Source of the DNA: DATEPR01 sp036273855
GTDB taxonomy: Bacteria > Actinomycetota > Actinomycetes > Mycobacteriales > Pseudonocardiaceae
Assembly: GCA_036273855.1 (NCBI GenBank)
Contig: DASUGU010000142.1
Span: forward strand, 1-64,000
Length of the DNA: 64,000 nucleotides
Direction: 5' to 3'
Shown here: positions 62,953-64,000 of the stretch, in pieces
Layout: the number at the start of each line of letters is the position of its first letter
Numbering within the stretch: the first letter of the stretch is position 1
Notes under the pieces: model-generated
The model's database searches: none
Told to the model about the DNA's origin: nothing
What the model saw: the letters and a program-made list of their open reading frames with translations, nothing else
Made by a program: the position numbers and the translations under genes

Positions 62953-63750
62953 TCATGTTCGGGTGGAGTCGCCGCCGTTGTCCGGCTGGTCGTCGATGAG
63001 GCCGGCGAAGCCGTCGAGGATGCGCCGCAGGCCGAAAGCGTAGGCATGGTCGGGGTCATAGGCGCTGCCGTGGGCGGCGCCGGCGGCGGCCCCGACGCGT
63101 GCCGCGGTGGGGTAAGCCTTCTCGTCGAAGACGCGGGCCAGTAGCGGCGCATTGGCCTCCCACCATTGTTGGTCATTCATGGCGCTGTCGTGGTGCGCGG
63201 TGTGGGCGTCGGACGCGGCGCGGGCGCAGGCCTGTACGAAGCCGAGCAGGTAGGTCAGACAGTCATCCATCTCGACATCATCGAGACCGAGGCCGTCGAA
63301 CGCCGACAGTTCGTGTTCGTACTTCATCATCTGCCCGGGGCCCAACGGCGGCCTGCTGGTGGAGATCGTCGCGGCCCAGGGGTGGAGGTCGAACAGGGCC
63401 GTGTTCTCCTCGGCGAGAGCGGTCACGCGCCGCCGCCAGGGCTGCCCCGTGGTGTCCGTGTGGACCATGCCGGCATAGGCGGCATCGAGCATGAGGTCGA
63501 GCAGTTCGGCCTTGCCCGGAACGTAGGTATAGAGCGTCATCGGCACCACTCCGAGCTCCTGGGCCACCCGGCGCATGGTCACCGCGTCCAGGCCTTCGGC
63601 GTCGGCGATGTCGGTCGCCACCCGCACCACCGCGTCGATGCTCAGCCCGCGTCGCGGCCCGCGTCGGCGCTCCGTGGAATCGCGCCAGAGCAACTGCAGG
63701 GTGCGGATCGGGTCGCCCGCGCTGGTTCGTTCGGTCGGCACGACAACCAT
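62953..63750 (-). CDS. TetR-family regulator
   Basis: 265 residues from ATG 63750; the frame extends upstream to 63879 without a ribosome site and through the operator. HTH: LSIDAVVRVATDIADAEGLDAVTMRRVAQELGVVPMTLYTYV. The C-terminal part matches the tetracycline-repressor C-terminal family (WRRRVTALAEENTALFDLHPWAATI). It is divergent from the gene cut by the window end and shares the GTAC-periodic operator with it. Confidence 0.85.
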   Translation of the reverse strand: MVVVPTERTSAGDPIRTLQLLWRDSTERRRGPRRGLSIDAVVRVATDIADAEGLDAVTMRRVAQELGVVPMTLYTYVPGKAELLDLMLDAAYAGMVHTDTTGQPWRRRVTALAEENTALFDLHPWAATISTSRPPLGPGQMMKYEHELSAFDGLGLDDVEMDDCLTYLLGFVQACARAASDAHTAHHDSAMNDQQWWEANAPLLARVFDEKAYPTAARVGAAAGAAHGSAYDPDHAYAFGLRRILDGFAGLIDDQPDNGGDSTRT

Positions 63751-63769
63751 CCTCTCGCACTCTGTCGTC

Positions 63770-63794
63770 GTACTATGTACAGTGTACCTCGTAC
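63770..63794. promoter_or_regulatory. GTAC-periodic operator between TetR and the last gene
   Basis: GTAC occurs four times with an exact 7-bp period, at 63770, 63777, 63784 and 63791. Each pair of neighbours forms a small inverted repeat. This suits two TetR dimers side by side between the divergent genes. Confidence 0.6.
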
Positions 63795-63831
63795 AATGTT
63801 GCTGCCACCAGCGCACGGACGAGGGGACGAC

Positions 63832-64000
63832 TTGACCCGCATCACTCCGCGAGCCATCGGCCTGATCGCCGCTGTCCAAGCGGTCCTGCGGATCGGCCCG
63901 CTGATCATCGAGGCCATCGGCGGCCGAGGACTGCCCACCCCCGGCTCATTCAATGCCCCGGCGCAAGCGCTCGCCACCATCAGGCACTCGCCCGAGGTGA
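63832..64000 (+). CDS. Unknown protein, N-terminal 56 residues (cut by window end)
   Basis: An open frame from TTG 63832, with GAGGGGA five bases upstream, continues past the window. The start (LTRITPRAIGLIAAVQAVLRIGPLII) contains a probable membrane segment, followed by GGRGLPTPGSFNAPAQALAT. It was not recognised. It is probably repressed by the divergent TetR protein. Confidence 0.55.
   Translation, partial: MTRITPRAIGLIAAVQAVLRIGPLIIEAIGGRGLPTPGSFNAPAQALATIRHSPEV

Noticed and set aside
63770..63794. Short GTAC repeats as a CRISPR array or microsatellite
   Set aside because: Only four 4-bp units within 25 bp, placed between a TetR gene and a divergent gene; an operator explains them better.
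1..64000. A mobile island or prophage
   Set aside because: No integrase, transposase, tRNA, or flanking direct repeats were found, and base composition looks even throughout.

Overview
The window is about 70 percent G+C, is densely coded on both strands, and uses many GTG and TTG starts. It carries an F420/LLM-type oxidoreductase, mycothiol-isomerase-fold proteins, a CU044_5270/ECF sigma pair, a CU044_2847 (Trypco1) protein, Tat lipoproteins and a secreted protein with actinobacterial RLLDTR repeats. This points to a soil-type actinomycete, most likely a member of the Pseudonocardiaceae; the family assignment is inference. I saw no rRNA, tRNA, CRISPR array or intact insertion sequence.

Layout. 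1-3.2 kb: a divergent copper module (Tat-exported multicopper oxidase, cut by the window edge, and CopC-like protein) plus a TPR protein. 3.4-11.6 kb: single housekeeping or accessory genes: two DinB/mycothiol-isomerase-fold proteins, a secreted propeller-like protein, a large beta-helical membrane protein, an FBP/GNAT pair and an ECF sigma/membrane-partner pair. 11.7-13.4 kb: the 5' part of an HTH-nSTAND1 gene runs out of frame into an NB-ARC gene, apparently a deletion scar. 13.5-30.1 kb: one very long leftward operon of 16 genes, mostly joined by 1-4 nt overlaps. It encodes a dipeptide-type ABC transporter, two Gfo/Idh/MocA dehydrogenases, an FCD-type GntR regulator, a D-2-hydroxyacid dehydrogenase, a DapA-family aldolase, a TldD/TldE protease pair, two DUF4438 paralogues, an LLM oxidoreductase and an SDR. 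A perfect 9-bp inverted repeat lies over its predicted -35/spacer. A third Gfo/Idh gene lies just upstream.

30.2-38.7 kb: large secreted proteins (RLLDTR-repeat protein; tandem discoidin plus beta-1,3-glucanase-like protein), an orphan SUKH-3 immunity gene, and a TetR/DUF998 divergent pair with clear operators. 38.8-43.5 kb: a two-gene trypsin-nSTAND1-propeller plus Trypco1 module, of a type predicted to act in biological conflict (immunity or programmed death). 43.5-47.1 kb: LacI, amidohydrolase and FAD-oxidase operon behind a 16-bp palindrome. 47.1-50.2 kb: MerR, alpha/beta hydrolase, and a BAAT-like acyl hydrolase broken by a nonsense codon and a frameshift.

50.4-62.0 kb: a second peptide-type ABC transporter with fused ATPases, facing an FCD GntR and an isochorismatase, then a rightward, translationally coupled set of a COG1228 amidohydrolase, an amidohydrolase-2 enzyme, a metal-ligand-less amidohydrolase-2 paralogue, and two SDRs. 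62.1-64.0 kb: a small HTH protein and Clp-N protein behind twin operators, a TetR gene with a 7-bp-periodic GTAC operator, and the start of an unknown gene.

The two large operons look like import-and-catabolise systems for amide- or peptide-like or sugar-acid-like compounds; their substrates cannot be read from the sequence. The strongest candidates for an undescribed system are the coupled DUF4438-DUF4438-TldE-TldD-DapA block and, for conflict biology, the trypsin-nSTAND1/Trypco1 pair.
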